From Falsiroseomonas sp046052145 (lineage in GTDB: Bacteria > Pseudomonadota > Alphaproteobacteria > Acetobacterales > Acetobacteraceae), in assembly GCA_046052145.1 (NCBI GenBank), contig JBJOMW010000002.1, positions 62,001-126,000 on the forward strand: a stretch of 64,000 nt of DNA, read 5' to 3'. The notes beneath the pieces were generated by a model that was given only the letters and a program-made list of their open reading frames with translations, was not told where the DNA came from and ran no database searches. Below, one piece after another: positions 32,986 through 41,041 of this stretch (within the stretch, counting starts at the first letter, position 1; every line of letters begins with the position of its first letter). A program made the translations under genes and the position numbers.

Positions 32986-34197
32986 ATGGCCAAGATCAAG
33001 GTGAAGACCCCCGTCGTCGAGATGGACGGGGACGAGATGACCCGCATCATCTGGGGGTTCATCAAGGAGAAGCTGATCCTCCCCTACCTCGACATCGACC
33101 TGAAGTACTACGACCTCGGCGTCGAGTACCGCGACCAGACCGATGACCAGGTGACCGTGGACGCGGCGAACGCCACGAAGCAGTACGGCGTCGGCGTGAA
33201 GTGCGCGACCATCACGCCCGACGAGGCGCGGGTGACCGAGTTCAAGCTGAAGAAGATGTGGCGCAGCCCGAACGGCACGATCCGCAACATCCTCGACGGC
33301 ACGATCTTCCGCGAGCCGATCATCATCAAGAACGTCCCGCGCCTGGTGCCGCATTGGTCGAAGCCAATCGTCGTCGGCCGCCACGCCTATGGCGACATCT
33401 ACCGCGCGGTGGAGATGAAGGTGCCGGGCGGTGGCAAGGTGACGATGACCTACACCCCGGATGGCGGCGCACCGCAGGAGATCGGCGAGTTCGCCTTCAA
33501 GGGCGGCGGCGTCGCCATGATGATGCACAACCTGAACAGCTCGATCGAGGGTTTCGCGCGCGCCAGCTTCAACTACGGCCTGCAGCGCAACTACTCGGTC
33601 TACTTCAGCCACAAGAACACCATCCTCAAGGCCTATGACGGCAACTTCAAGGACATCTTCCGCGCCATCTACGACGCCGAGTTCAAGGCCGAGTACGAGA
33701 AGCGCGGCCTGGTCTATGAAGACCGCCTGATCGACGACATGGTCGCCTCCGCGCTGAAGTGGGAAGGCGGCTACATCTGGGCCTGCAAGAACTACGATGG
33801 CGACGTGCAGTCCGACATCGTGGCGCAGGGCTTCGGCAGCCTCGGCCTGATGACCTCCGTCCTGCTCAGCCCCGATGGCAACACGGTGGAGTCCGAGGCC
33901 GCGCACGGCACGGTGACGCGCCACTACCGCGAGCACCAGAAGGGCCGCGAGACCAGCACCAACCCGATCGCCTCCATCTTCGCCTGGACCCGCGGCCTTG
34001 CTTATCGCGGCAAGTTCGACGGCACGCCGGATGTGGTGGACTTCGCCAACGCGCTCGAGCAGGTCTGCATCGAGACGGTGGAAGCCGGCCACATGACCAA
34101 GGACCTCGCCATCCTGATCAGCAAGGACCAGCCCTGGCTCAACACCCAGGCCTTCCTGAACAAGCTCGACGAGAACCTGAAGAAGAAGATGGGCTAA
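32986..34197 (+). CDS. icd: NADP-dependent isocitrate dehydrogenase
   Basis: 403-residue homodimeric-type (eukaryote-like) isocitrate dehydrogenase of the TCA cycle: isocitrate + NADP to 2-oxoglutarate + CO2 + NADPH. It opens with KIKVKTPVVEMDGDEMTRIIW. The substrate-binding SPNGTIRN (about 95-102) and RNILDGTIFREPI, the metal-binding DDMVASALKWEGGYIWACKNYDGD region and the NADP-binding EAAHGTVTRHYR are all present. The basic residues after HGT (RHYR) and the KGRETSTNP loop fit NADP specificity. It is a single-gene unit closed by a strong intrinsic terminator at 34225-34261. Confidence 0.97.
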   Translation: MAKIKVKTPVVEMDGDEMTRIIWGFIKEKLILPYLDIDLKYYDLGVEYRDQTDDQVTVDAANATKQYGVGVKCATITPDEARVTEFKLKKMWRSPNGTIRNILDGTIFREPIIIKNVPRLVPHWSKPIVVGRHAYGDIYRAVEMKVPGGGKVTMTYTPDGGAPQEIGEFAFKGGGVAMMMHNLNSSIEGFARASFNYGLQRNYSVYFSHKNTILKAYDGNFKDIFRAIYDAEFKAEYEKRGLVYEDRLIDDMVASALKWEGGYIWACKNYDGDVQSDIVAQGFGSLGLMTSVLLSPDGNTVESEAAHGTVTRHYREHQKGRETSTNPIASIFAWTRGLAYRGKFDGTPDVVDFANALEQVCIETVEAGHMTKDLAILISKDQPWLNTQAFLNKLDENLKKKMG

Positions 34198-34224
34198 AGG
34201 CCCTTCCCTCGCCTTGCGTGACGG

Positions 34225-34261
34225 CGGCCGCCAGCCCTCGGGCTGGCGGCCGTTTCGTTTT
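34225..34261 (+). terminator. intrinsic terminator of icd
   Basis: 12-bp perfect stem cggccgccagcc / ggctggcggccg around loop ctcg (34237-34240), followed by the T-rich tail tttcgtttt. It starts 28 bases after the icd stop. Confidence 0.9.
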
Positions 34262-34279
34262 GCGGGGTAGCTTCCGCAG

Positions 34280-34963
34280 ATGATGCCCTTCTCCGCGCTC
34301 GACTGGATCGCGCTGATCCTGTTTGCCGCCTGCTGGCTGGCCTATTCGCTGGTCGTGGACCGCGTGCCCGCGATCCGCGCCAAAAGCGTGATCGCCGCGA
34401 TGGACGAGCACCGGCGCCGCTGGATGCTGGCCACGCTGGCGCGGGAAAACCGCATCGCCGACATGGCGGCGATCGGCAACCTGATGAACACCACGGGCTT
34501 CCTGGCGACGACCTCGATCCTGATCCTCGGCGGTCTCGTGGCGCTGCTCGGCGCCTCCGACCTCGGCCAGCGGGTGGTCGGCGCCTTGCCCTGGGCCTCG
34601 GTGCCAAGCCAGCTGCTATGGGAGATCAAGATCGGCCTGCTGCTGCTGATCTTCGTCAACGCCTTCTTCGAACTCACCTGGGCGCTGCGCCAGTTCAACT
34701 ACGGCTCCATCCTCGTGGGCGCGATGGCGCCGCAGCGCGGCGACCCAGCCGGCCCCGCCCAGGCCGATGCGGCGGCGCGCGTGCTGAACCGCGCGGCGCG
34801 GCATTTCAACACCGGCCTCCGCAGCTACTATTTCGGCCTCGCCGCGCTGTCCTGGATCATCCATCCGGTGGCACTCATCGCCGCCAGCCTCTTCGTGCTG
34901 CGCGAATTGCACCGGCGCGAATTCCGCTCCGAGGTGCGCGCCGCGTTGCGCGCGCCGGAATAG
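34280..34963 (+). CDS. DUF599 domain-containing inner-membrane protein
   Basis: 227-residue protein with four hydrophobic segments (about 7-25, 72-92, 112-133, 178-200). The blocks WLAYSLVVDR, LARENRIADMAAIGNLMNTTGFLAT and RQFNYGSILVGAMAP are characteristic of DUF599, a family of unknown function. The start ATG is at 34280 or 34283. It begins 19 bases after the icd terminator and so probably has its own promoter within or near it. It is convergent with the next gene, 8 bases apart. Confidence 0.8.
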   Translation: MMPFSALDWIALILFAACWLAYSLVVDRVPAIRAKSVIAAMDEHRRRWMLATLARENRIADMAAIGNLMNTTGFLATTSILILGGLVALLGASDLGQRVVGALPWASVPSQLLWEIKIGLLLLIFVNAFFELTWALRQFNYGSILVGAMAPQRGDPAGPAQADAAARVLNRAARHFNTGLRSYYFGLAALSWIIHPVALIAASLFVLRELHRREFRSEVRAALRAPE

Positions 34964-34971
34964 CAAACTGG

Positions 34972-35406
34972 CTAACGCCCGCGCTCGATCCGCTTCAGCA
35001 CCGCCCAGAACTCCCGGAAGATCCCGGTGCGGAGCGCGCGATCGGGCGCGCTCCGCGGCAGCCGGTCTGGGTGGAAACGCCGCGCGAATTCACGCTTCGC
35101 CCGCAGGAAGCGGTCATCCGCGGCCCCGCCCTTCGCCCGCAACAGGCGCAGTTCCACGCGCAGCCGCTGCACCTCCTCGGCCAGCGCCGCCGCCCGCGCG
35201 CCTTCGGCCCGCGCCAGGGCGCGCGCCCGGCCCAACCGCCGCGCGCGTAGCGCCAGCCTGCGCGGCACGGACTGGCCCTGACCGCGGCGGAACAGCCGCA
35301 AGCCCGCACGCACAAGGCGCATCCCCAGCGCGAGAAGCCCCACCAGCAACAACGCCAGCAGCACCCCAGCCAGGATCGCCAGCAGATCGGGAACACCGCT
35401 CGGCAT
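34972..35406 (-). CDS. membrane-anchored protein with C-terminal J-domain-like HPD motif
   Basis: 144-residue product. One N-terminal membrane span (about 8-29), then a very basic, arginine/alanine-rich stretch predicted as coiled coil (50-95), then AKREFARRFHPDRL with HPD at 112-114 followed by a second helix (FREFWAVLKRIE). This looks like helix II, the HPD loop and helix III of a J domain without the first helix (no YxxLG). If real it would be a degenerate membrane J-protein that could touch DnaK; this is inference from motif only. No family name recognised. Confidence 0.6.
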   Translation of the reverse strand: MPSGVPDLLAILAGVLLALLLVGLLALGMRLVRAGLRLFRRGQGQSVPRRLALRARRLGRARALARAEGARAAALAEEVQRLRVELRLLRAKGGAADDRFLRAKREFARRFHPDRLPRSAPDRALRTGIFREFWAVLKRIERGR

Positions 35407-35445
35407 CGCAGCCGAGCCTCTGCCCCGGCCGGATTGAAGGGCGGG

Positions 35446-36543
35446 TTAACGCCTGGCGGCGATGATCTCCGCCAGTCGGTCCAGCGGCAGGGCGCGGCCG
35501 ACCGCACGCTTGCCACCGATGCGCGAGTCCACCGCGCTCGCCATGGTCAGCGCGTTCAGCACCGCTTCCTCCGTCGCCTCGATAGCCGCGACGAACAGAG
35601 GCGACATGCGGTCATTCGGCCAATCCGCGAAGGCCGCGGCCCCGGCGCGCCTCTCCGGCGTGCGGATCACATCGGGGTGCGTCGCGAAGGCGATCGCATA
35701 ATCGCCCGACCCGTCCGAGAACGCCGCCCCCGTCCGCGCGATGCCGCCCATGGCGCGCCGCGCCAGGCGCTGCAGATTGCGGTCGGATAGCGGCGCGTCG
35801 GTCGCCAGCACCACGACGACCGAGCCATCGGCATCGGCCTGCATCGCCTCGCCAGCGCGCGCCGCAGCGACATGCTCGGCCAGGTAGTACTTGCCCAAGC
35901 GCTGGCCGACCGGGATGCCGTCCATCACCAGCGCACCGCCGTAATTCGCCTGCACCAGCGCGCCGACCGTGAAGCCGCCGAGCGCGGCTGGCAGCACGCG
36001 CGACGACGTGCCGATGCCGCCCTTCCAGCCAAACGCCATGGTGCCCGTGCCGGCGCCGACGCTGCCCTCCGCCACCGGCCCGCCCACAGCGGAGGCCAGC
36101 GCCGCGCGCATATGCTCGGCCGTCACGCCGCGGGCGCGGATGTCGTTCAGCCGGCCGTCATTGGTCTCCCCCACCACGGCATTCACGCTGCGCACGCCCT
36201 CATTGCCGGGCAGGGCCAGCGTCCAATCCACCAGCGCCTCCACCGCGCGCCCGACGGCCAGCGTGTTGGTCAGCATGATCGGCGTCTCAAGCTCCCCCAG
36301 CTCCTGCAGCTGCGTCACGCCGGCCATCTTGCCGAAGCCGTTGAAGGCGAAGACGCCCGCCGGCACGCGATGGGTGAAGGGGTTCTCGCCATGCGCCAGG
36401 ATGACGGTGACGCCGGTTCGCGCGCCCTCCCCCTCCATCACCGTCACCTGGCCGACGCGCACGCCCGCGACATCGGTGATGGCGTTCAGAGGCCCGGTCG
36501 GCAGCACGCCGGGCGCCAGGCCAAGCTCTCGGGCACGCGGCAT
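35446..36543 (-). CDS. P1 family peptidase (DmpA-type L-aminopeptidase/D-esterase)
   Basis: 365-residue Ntn-type hydrolase that self-cleaves. Family blocks: NAITDVAGVRVGQVTV, GVTVILAHGENPF, GNEGVRSVNAVVGETNDG, GSVGAGTGT, and ADGSVVVVLATDAPLS. In the last, Ser241 is the expected new N-terminal nucleophile after autoproteolysis between Gly240 and Ser241. The Asn of the TNT/N-type oxyanion element is in LTNTLAVGRA. The ATG at 36543 has GGGAG eight bases upstream and is preferred over a TTG at 36558. Possible roles are beta-peptide or small amide cleavage; it is divergent from the rRNA methyltransferase gene. Confidence 0.88.
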   Translation of the reverse strand: MPRARELGLAPGVLPTGPLNAITDVAGVRVGQVTVMEGEGARTGVTVILAHGENPFTHRVPAGVFAFNGFGKMAGVTQLQELGELETPIMLTNTLAVGRAVEALVDWTLALPGNEGVRSVNAVVGETNDGRLNDIRARGVTAEHMRAALASAVGGPVAEGSVGAGTGTMAFGWKGGIGTSSRVLPAALGGFTVGALVQANYGGALVMDGIPVGQRLGKYYLAEHVAAARAGEAMQADADGSVVVVLATDAPLSDRNLQRLARRAMGGIARTGAAFSDGSGDYAIAFATHPDVIRTPERRAGAAAFADWPNDRMSPLFVAAIEATEEAVLNALTMASAVDSRIGGKRAVGRALPLDRLAEIIAARR

Positions 36544-36618
36544 GCGGGGGTCTCCCAAGCATCGACATCACGGCGCGACATGGACACGGGCCGCGCGGCT
36601 CCCTACCACGCTGGCCAG

Positions 36619-37731
36619 ATGACACCAGGCCGCGGGTTCGAGATCTTCCTGGCCACCCTGCCGGGGCTGGAAGCAACGCTGCAGGCCGAGGCCGGCGGCA
36701 AAGGGTTTCGCCGCGTGCGCGCTGTGGCCGGCGGCGTCACGATCGAAGGCGGCTGGCCGGAGGTCTGGCGCGCCAATCTCTGGCTGCGCTGCGCCGGCGC
36801 CGTGCTCGCGCGCATTGCCAGTTTCCATGCCAGCCACCTGGCGGAGCTCGACCGTCGGGCCCGCCTGGTGCCCTGGGCCGAGGTGCTGCGCCCCGACATC
36901 CCTTTCCGCGTCGAAGCAAACTGTGCCGGATCGCGCATCTACCACAGCGGCGCCGCGGCCGAGCGGATCACCACTGCGATCCGCGCCACGCTGGGCGCGC
37001 CCGAATCCCCCGACGCCGAGCTCGTGGTGCGCGCGCGGCTCGAGAACGACATCTGCACCATCAGCCTCGACACATCCGGCGAGCCCTTGCACCGGCGCGG
37101 CCATAAGCAGGCGGTGAACGCGGCCCCGCTGCGGGAGACGATGGCCTCCGCCTTCCTCTTCGAGTGCGGCTATGTTGGCACGGAGCCGCTGGTCGACCCC
37201 ATGTGCGGCTCCGGCACCTTCGTGATCGAGGGTGCCGAGATCGCGGCCCGCCTCAACCCGGGCCGCACGCGGCGCTTCGCCTTCGAAGACCTGGCGACCT
37301 TCGACGCCGAGGCCTGGGCGCGGATGCGCGCCGTCGCCAGCCGGCGTGAGCCCGCCGCGCTCTGCCATGGCGCCGACCGCGACGCGGGCGCCATCGCGAT
37401 GAGCCTGGCGAATGCCAAACGCGCCGGCGTGACCGAGGGCACGCGCTTCCACCAGGCGCCGATCAGCGCGCTGGAACCGCCGCCCGGCCCGCCGGGCCTC
37501 GTCATCGTGAACCCGCCCTATGGCGCCCGGATGGGCGATGCGGCGCGGCTGGCCACGCTCTACCAGACGCTCGGCCACCGGCTACGCACGCGCTTCGGCG
37601 GCTGGCGCGTCGGGCTGGTGACGGCCGATACGCGGCTGGCGCAGGCCACAGCCCTTCCCTTCCTGCCGCCGGGTCCACCGGTGCCGCATGGCGGGCTGCG
37701 GGTGCGGCTGTTCCGGACGGGGGCGCTGTAG
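36619..37731 (+). CDS. class I SAM-dependent RNA methyltransferase, THUMP type (RlmL/YcbY-like)
   Basis: 370-residue enzyme. A ferredoxin-like/THUMP RNA-binding part (about 1-160, with LATLPGLEATLQAE at the front) is followed by a Rossmann methyltransferase domain. SAM-binding appears in DPMCGSGTFVIEGAEIA and the catalytic NPPYG (about 296-300) indicates N2-guanine methylation, as in 23S rRNA m2G modification. The length is that of the short RlmL-type lacking the RlmK half of E. coli RlmKL. The start ATG at 36619 was chosen because an open frame extending to 35872 runs through the divergent peptidase gene. Confidence 0.88.
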   Translation: MTPGRGFEIFLATLPGLEATLQAEAGGKGFRRVRAVAGGVTIEGGWPEVWRANLWLRCAGAVLARIASFHASHLAELDRRARLVPWAEVLRPDIPFRVEANCAGSRIYHSGAAAERITTAIRATLGAPESPDAELVVRARLENDICTISLDTSGEPLHRRGHKQAVNAAPLRETMASAFLFECGYVGTEPLVDPMCGSGTFVIEGAEIAARLNPGRTRRFAFEDLATFDAEAWARMRAVASRREPAALCHGADRDAGAIAMSLANAKRAGVTEGTRFHQAPISALEPPPGPPGLVIVNPPYGARMGDAARLATLYQTLGHRLRTRFGGWRVGLVTADTRLAQATALPFLPPGPPVPHGGLRVRLFRTGAL

Positions 37732-37739
37732 GGCAAGGC

Positions 37740-37758
37740 GGGAGGGCAGAGCCCTCCC
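37740..37758. terminator. short hairpin between convergent genes
   Basis: gggagggc-aga-gccctccc, an 8-bp stem between the end of the methyltransferase gene and the end of AMP nucleosidase. No T-run; its position suggests a shared transcription end. Confidence 0.5.
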
Positions 37759-37769
37759 CGCTCCCGTCC

Positions 37770-39269
37770 TCACCGGAAGGGCGGCTCGTCGAAGCTGCGG
37801 AGTTTGCGGGAGTGCAGGCCCGCCATGTCGCCGCGCAGGATGTCGAGTGCCTCCAGCCCGATCATCAGATGTTGCGCCACCGCGCGTTCGTAGAAGGCGC
37901 TCGCCGCGCCAGGCAGCTTGATCTCGCCATGCAGCGGCCGGTCCGAGACGCAGAGCAGCGTCCCGTAGGGCACGCGGAAGCGGTAGCCCTGCGCGGCCAG
38001 CGTGCCGCTTTCCATGTCCACCGCGATGGCGCGGGAGAGGTTGATCGCCCGCCGCTCGCGCGAGAAGCGCAGTTCCCAGTTGCGGTCGTCATAGGTCACG
38101 ACCGTACCGGTGCGCAGCCGCCGCTTCAGCGCATCGCCGCGCTCCCCAGTGACGCGCGCCGCCGCCTCCTGCAGCGCAACCTGCACCTCGGCCAGCGCGG
38201 GCACCGGCACTTCGGGCGGCACCAGCGCATCGAGGATGCGGTCGCGGCGCAAATAGCCATGCGCCAGCACATAATCGCCGATCGCCTGGGACTGCCGCAG
38301 CCCCGCGCAATGCCCGACCATCAGCCAGCAATGCGGCCGCAGCACGGCCAGGTGGTCAGTGATGTTTTTCGCATTGGACGGGCCGACGCCGATGTTCACC
38401 AGGCTCACCCCGCCCGTCCCGTCGGCGCGCACCAGGTGATAGGCCGGCATCTGGTAGCGGTGCCAGGGCGAGGCGGCGGCCAGAGCCTCGGCCCGGTCGG
38501 TTTCGCCGCGGCCAATCATCACGCCGCCCGGCAGCACAAGCCCCGACCAGGGACTGTCCGCGCGCGCCAGCTGCGCGACACCCCAGCGCAGGAACTGGTC
38601 CACGTAGCGATGGTAGTTGGTCAGCAGGATCCAGGGCTGGATCGCGCGCCAGTCGGTGCCCGTGTAGTGCACCAGGCGCCGCAGCGAGTAATCCACGCGC
38701 GGCGCATCGAACAGGGACAGTGGCAGCGGCTCGCCCGGCGCGTGCCATTCGCCATCCGCGACCTCATCGCCGATCTCGGTCAGCGCCGGGGTTGGGAAGT
38801 GGCACGCGAGCAGCGCGCCCGTGCCGTCCGCGGCCGCGGCCGCGACGCCAGCGCCATCCAGAACGTAGGGATAGGGGATTTCGATCGGGCCGGGGCCGAC
38901 CTCCACCGTCGCGGCGAATTCGGCCATCAGCGGGCGCAGCTGCTCCAGCAGATAGGGGCGGAAGGCGCCGGGCTGGGTGATGGTGGTGGCGTAGATGCCG
39001 GGCGACTGGAATTTGGCCCAGGCCCTGCGGATGCGCGGCGGGGCGGCACCTGATGCTGCGGAGGTAACGCGCAGCAACGGATACCGGAAGCGCGCGCGCT
39101 CCGTCGCGCTGGGCGGCGCGCCGCCGGCCAGGACGCGATCCAGCGCGCCGCGGAGCGCGGCCACCGCCGCGCCGTGCAGCGCCTCCAGCCGGTCCACCGC
39201 GGCTTCGGGGGAGGCGCAGGTCTCGAAGCCGTCCGGAGCGGCACTGTCAGTCTCGTTGCGCATAGGCAT
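37770..39269 (-). CDS. amn: AMP nucleosidase
   Basis: 499-residue enzyme splitting AMP into adenine and ribose 5-phosphate, linking purine balance to salvage. An N-terminal AMP nucleosidase domain (about 1-170) is followed by a phosphorylase-like domain. The latter carries GVGPSNAKNITDHLAVLRP, WLMVGHCAGLRQSQ and the VDMESGTLAAQGYRFRVPYG block with the catalytic Glu/Asp. Length fits Amn. Start is uncertain between ATG at 39269 and 39263, neither with a strong ribosome site; upstream codons to 39413 lack family similarity. Convergent with the methyltransferase gene, divergent from the DUF962 gene. Confidence 0.93.
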   Translation of the reverse strand: MPMRNETDSAAPDGFETCASPEAAVDRLEALHGAAVAALRGALDRVLAGGAPPSATERARFRYPLLRVTSAASGAAPPRIRRAWAKFQSPGIYATTITQPGAFRPYLLEQLRPLMAEFAATVEVGPGPIEIPYPYVLDGAGVAAAAADGTGALLACHFPTPALTEIGDEVADGEWHAPGEPLPLSLFDAPRVDYSLRRLVHYTGTDWRAIQPWILLTNYHRYVDQFLRWGVAQLARADSPWSGLVLPGGVMIGRGETDRAEALAAASPWHRYQMPAYHLVRADGTGGVSLVNIGVGPSNAKNITDHLAVLRPHCWLMVGHCAGLRQSQAIGDYVLAHGYLRRDRILDALVPPEVPVPALAEVQVALQEAAARVTGERGDALKRRLRTGTVVTYDDRNWELRFSRERRAINLSRAIAVDMESGTLAAQGYRFRVPYGTLLCVSDRPLHGEIKLPGAASAFYERAVAQHLMIGLEALDILRGDMAGLHSRKLRSFDEPPFR

Positions 39270-39435
39270 TGGATTCCAGGCGCCGGCGATTCGTGTCGAG
39301 CCGCATCGCCAGGCACGGCGCGGCCCGCTCAACGTCATGGCGATGCGCGGCGTTGCCGCCTGGACGCCATCCGCCAGGGACGCGGGCGCGAAGACGTGCT
39401 GGCGGACCGGCACCGCATGGGGTTACAACGCCTTC

Positions 39436-39771
39436 ATGGCGGAACGCATCGCGACCTATGCGGAGTTCTGGCCCCATTACCTGCGCGAGCATGCGAACCC
39501 GCTGACGCGGCTGCTGCATGCGGCGGGCACGGTGGCGGGGCTCGGGGTTCTGGCCTGGGGCCTTCTCCTGGGGCCGCTCTGGATGGCGCTGGCGGCGGTG
39601 GTGATCGGCTATGGCTTCGCCTGGGGCTCGCATCTGCTGGTGGAGCGCAACCGGCCGGCCACCTTCCGCTATCCGCTGTGGTCGCTCGGCTCCGATCTGC
39701 GCATGGCCTGGCTGCTGCTGACCGGGCGGCTTGGGCCGGAGCTGCGCAAGGCGGGGCTCGAGGGCGCATGA
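39436..39771 (+). CDS. DUF962 / Mpo1-like membrane protein
   Basis: 111-residue protein with two hydrophobic segments (about 28-62). It carries the family's signature YLREHANPLTRLLHAAGT with histidines at both ends, GYGFAWGSHLLVERNRPATF, and PLWSLGSDLRM. The yeast homologue Mpo1 is an Fe-dependent 2-hydroxy fatty acid dioxygenase; the conserved histidines (HAN, LHA, SHLLVE) match its metal ligands, so a lipid-oxidation role is plausible. The ATG at 39436 begins the conserved part; no strong ribosome site. The stop overlaps the MlaA-like gene start (ATGA). Confidence 0.85.
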   Translation: MAERIATYAEFWPHYLREHANPLTRLLHAAGTVAGLGVLAWGLLLGPLWMALAAVVIGYGFAWGSHLLVERNRPATFRYPLWSLGSDLRMAWLLLTGRLGPELRKAGLEGA

Positions 39772-40457
39772 AGCGGGCCGCACTGGCGCTTGGGCCGGCC
39801 ATGGCCGTCGGCCTGATCCTCGGCCTGGCGGCGCCCGCGCGCGCCGCCCCCGATCCGCTGGAGCCGCTGAACCGGCAGATCCACGCCATGAACGCCGCCG
39901 CGCAGGCGCGGGTGCTGTCCCCGCTGGCCGAGGCCTGGCAGCGCCATGTGCCGGAGGATACGCGGCGCGGCCTTGGATCGGCGGTCGGCAATCTTGGCGA
40001 GCCCGTCAGCGCGCTCGGCTTCCTTGCCGCGGGCGAGACGCGCACCGCCTGGCATGCCGCGCGGCGCTTCGGGATCAACAGCACCCAAGGCTGGGGCGGC
40101 TGGCGGGACGTGGCGGCCGAACGCGGACTGGTTCGGCAGGCGATCACCCCGGGGGAGGCGCTTTGCGCGCTTGGCGTGCCGAGCGGGCCCTACCTGGTGC
40201 TGCCGCTGCTCGGCCCGAGCACGCTGCGCGATGCGGCGGCCGGCACGGCCCTTGCCGCACTACTCGCCAAGGGCCTCGGGGCGGAGGCGGTGGCCGGTCT
40301 GCAGGGGGCCGAGGCCTTCCTGACCTACGAGCGACTTGCGGCAGAGTTGGGCGCGCTGGAAGCGCGGAGCCTCGACCCCTATGCGGTGCTCCGCAGCGCC
40401 CATGCCCAGCGCCGCGCGCAGCGCTGCGCCGCCGACCAGCTGCCCGAGGAAGAGTAA
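39768..40457 (+). CDS. MlaA/VacJ family protein lacking a lipobox
   Basis: 229-residue exported protein. The MlaA blocks are clear: DPLEPLNRQIHAMN, NLGEPVSALGFLAAGE, RRFGINSTQGWGGWRDVAAERGL (as adjoining segments), GVPSGPYLVLPLLGPSTLRDA. MlaA is normally an outer-membrane lipoprotein that removes phospholipid from the outer leaflet with MlaBCDEF. Here the signal peptide ends PARAAPDP with no cysteine, so it looks processed by signal peptidase I rather than lipidated. It is translationally coupled to the DUF962 gene, suggesting a lipid-related operon. No other mla gene is in the window. Confidence 0.85.
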   Translation: MKRAALALGPAMAVGLILGLAAPARAAPDPLEPLNRQIHAMNAAAQARVLSPLAEAWQRHVPEDTRRGLGSAVGNLGEPVSALGFLAAGETRTAWHAARRFGINSTQGWGGWRDVAAERGLVRQAITPGEALCALGVPSGPYLVLPLLGPSTLRDAAAGTALAALLAKGLGAEAVAGLQGAEAFLTYERLAAELGALEARSLDPYAVLRSAHAQRRAQRCAADQLPEEE

Positions 40458-40463
40458 GGCCCC

Positions 40464-40626
40464 AGGGTCCAAGCCCAGTCGGCCCCGAGGCGAATGGCCG
40501 AGGACCGCGGGGCAGGCCGCTAGGAAGGGTGCGCAGCCGATGCTGATTGCATCGGCAAGCGGCCTGACGCCGCGGATGCCGCGCGGGACCGGCCAGGCGC
40601 CCGGCAGATGATTGGGTTTGGACCCT
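40464..40626. repeat. 163-bp dyad element, repeat family A copy 2
   Basis: Terminal inverted repeats agggtccaagccca (40464-40477) and tgggtttggaccct (40613-40626), 13 of 14 paired. Centre: hairpin gccgatgc-tgatt-gcatcggc (40536-40556), with the same stem as copy 1 at 22042-22062 and the same 3' flank caag. The right arm overlaps the TAG of the small minus-strand gene at 40625. Terminal arms differ from copy 1 while the centre is kept, so arms and core evolve separately. Confidence 0.72.
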
Positions 40627-40771
40627 AACGCTCCGCCGGGCGCGGCGCGAGGCCGGGGCTGCGCAGCTCGGCCAGCAGCGACCAGACCCGATGTGGGTCC
40701 ATGCGCGTCTCGGGATCGTTCAACAGCCGGTCGAGTTCGGCCAGCTTGGTCTCGATCTCGCGCTCGGTCAT
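40625..40771 (-). CDS. conserved-looking small protein (48 residues)
   Basis: An uninterrupted 48-codon frame from ATG 40771 to TAG 40625. The product begins MTEREIETKLAELDRLLND and contains DPHRVWSLLAEL, amphipathic helices separated by a DPxRVW turn, followed by a proline-rich tail. Alphaproteobacterial genomes carry similar short proteins with an LLND(P)..DPxRVW pattern, which I know only as hypothetical. It is too short for most ORF calls. Its stop lies in the right arm of repeat family A. Confidence 0.55.
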   Translation of the reverse strand: MTEREIETKLAELDRLLNDPETRMDPHRVWSLLAELRSPGLAPRPAER

Positions 40772-40904
40772 GCCCGTGCCGCTCCGTGCTTCACGCAGCC
40801 GCCCGCACGGGGCGTCCGCACCGGTTCAGTGCCAGGACAACGTGGACACAGCGTGGCGGTTGCGCGCCTTGATCATGGCCAAATCGTCGGCCTGATGGAG
40901 CGAC

Positions 40905-41004
40905 CTGCGCCCGCCGCAGGCGGGCGAGCGGCCGAACGGCCGCCGCGGCGAGTGCCGCGCAAGCCAAGCCTGCGGAGCAGGCGCCGGCGATTGAGGCCAT
41001 CGAA
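40905..41004. repeat. dispersed repeat family B, copy 1
   Basis: The segment around 40957-41000 reads gcgcaagccaagcc then a tgcggagca hinge then ggcgcc and ttgagg. It is shared in order with 50018-50060. The 5' part contains short palindromes (gccgaacggc, cctgcgcccgccgcagg). It is non-coding in both places and lies downstream of genes. No gene is seen in 40772-41041. Confidence 0.5.
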
Positions 41005-41012
41005 AAGCCAGG

Positions 41013-41039
41013 CCAGCGGTCATTGCAAATGACCGCTGG
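41013..41039 (-). terminator. hairpin after the 404-aa hypothetical gene
   Basis: 12-bp perfect stem ccagcggtcatt / aatgaccgctgg with a 3-base loop, starting three bases beyond the minus-strand stop at 41042. A weak T-stretch (ctttt) lies about ten bases further on the minus strand. Confidence 0.6.
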
Positions 41040-41041
41040 GA

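Noticed and set aside
36631..36650. tRNA T-loop-like ggttcga matches (also near 63530)
   Set aside because: Both are within coding sequence and lack acceptor and anticodon arms; no tRNA gene was found in the window.
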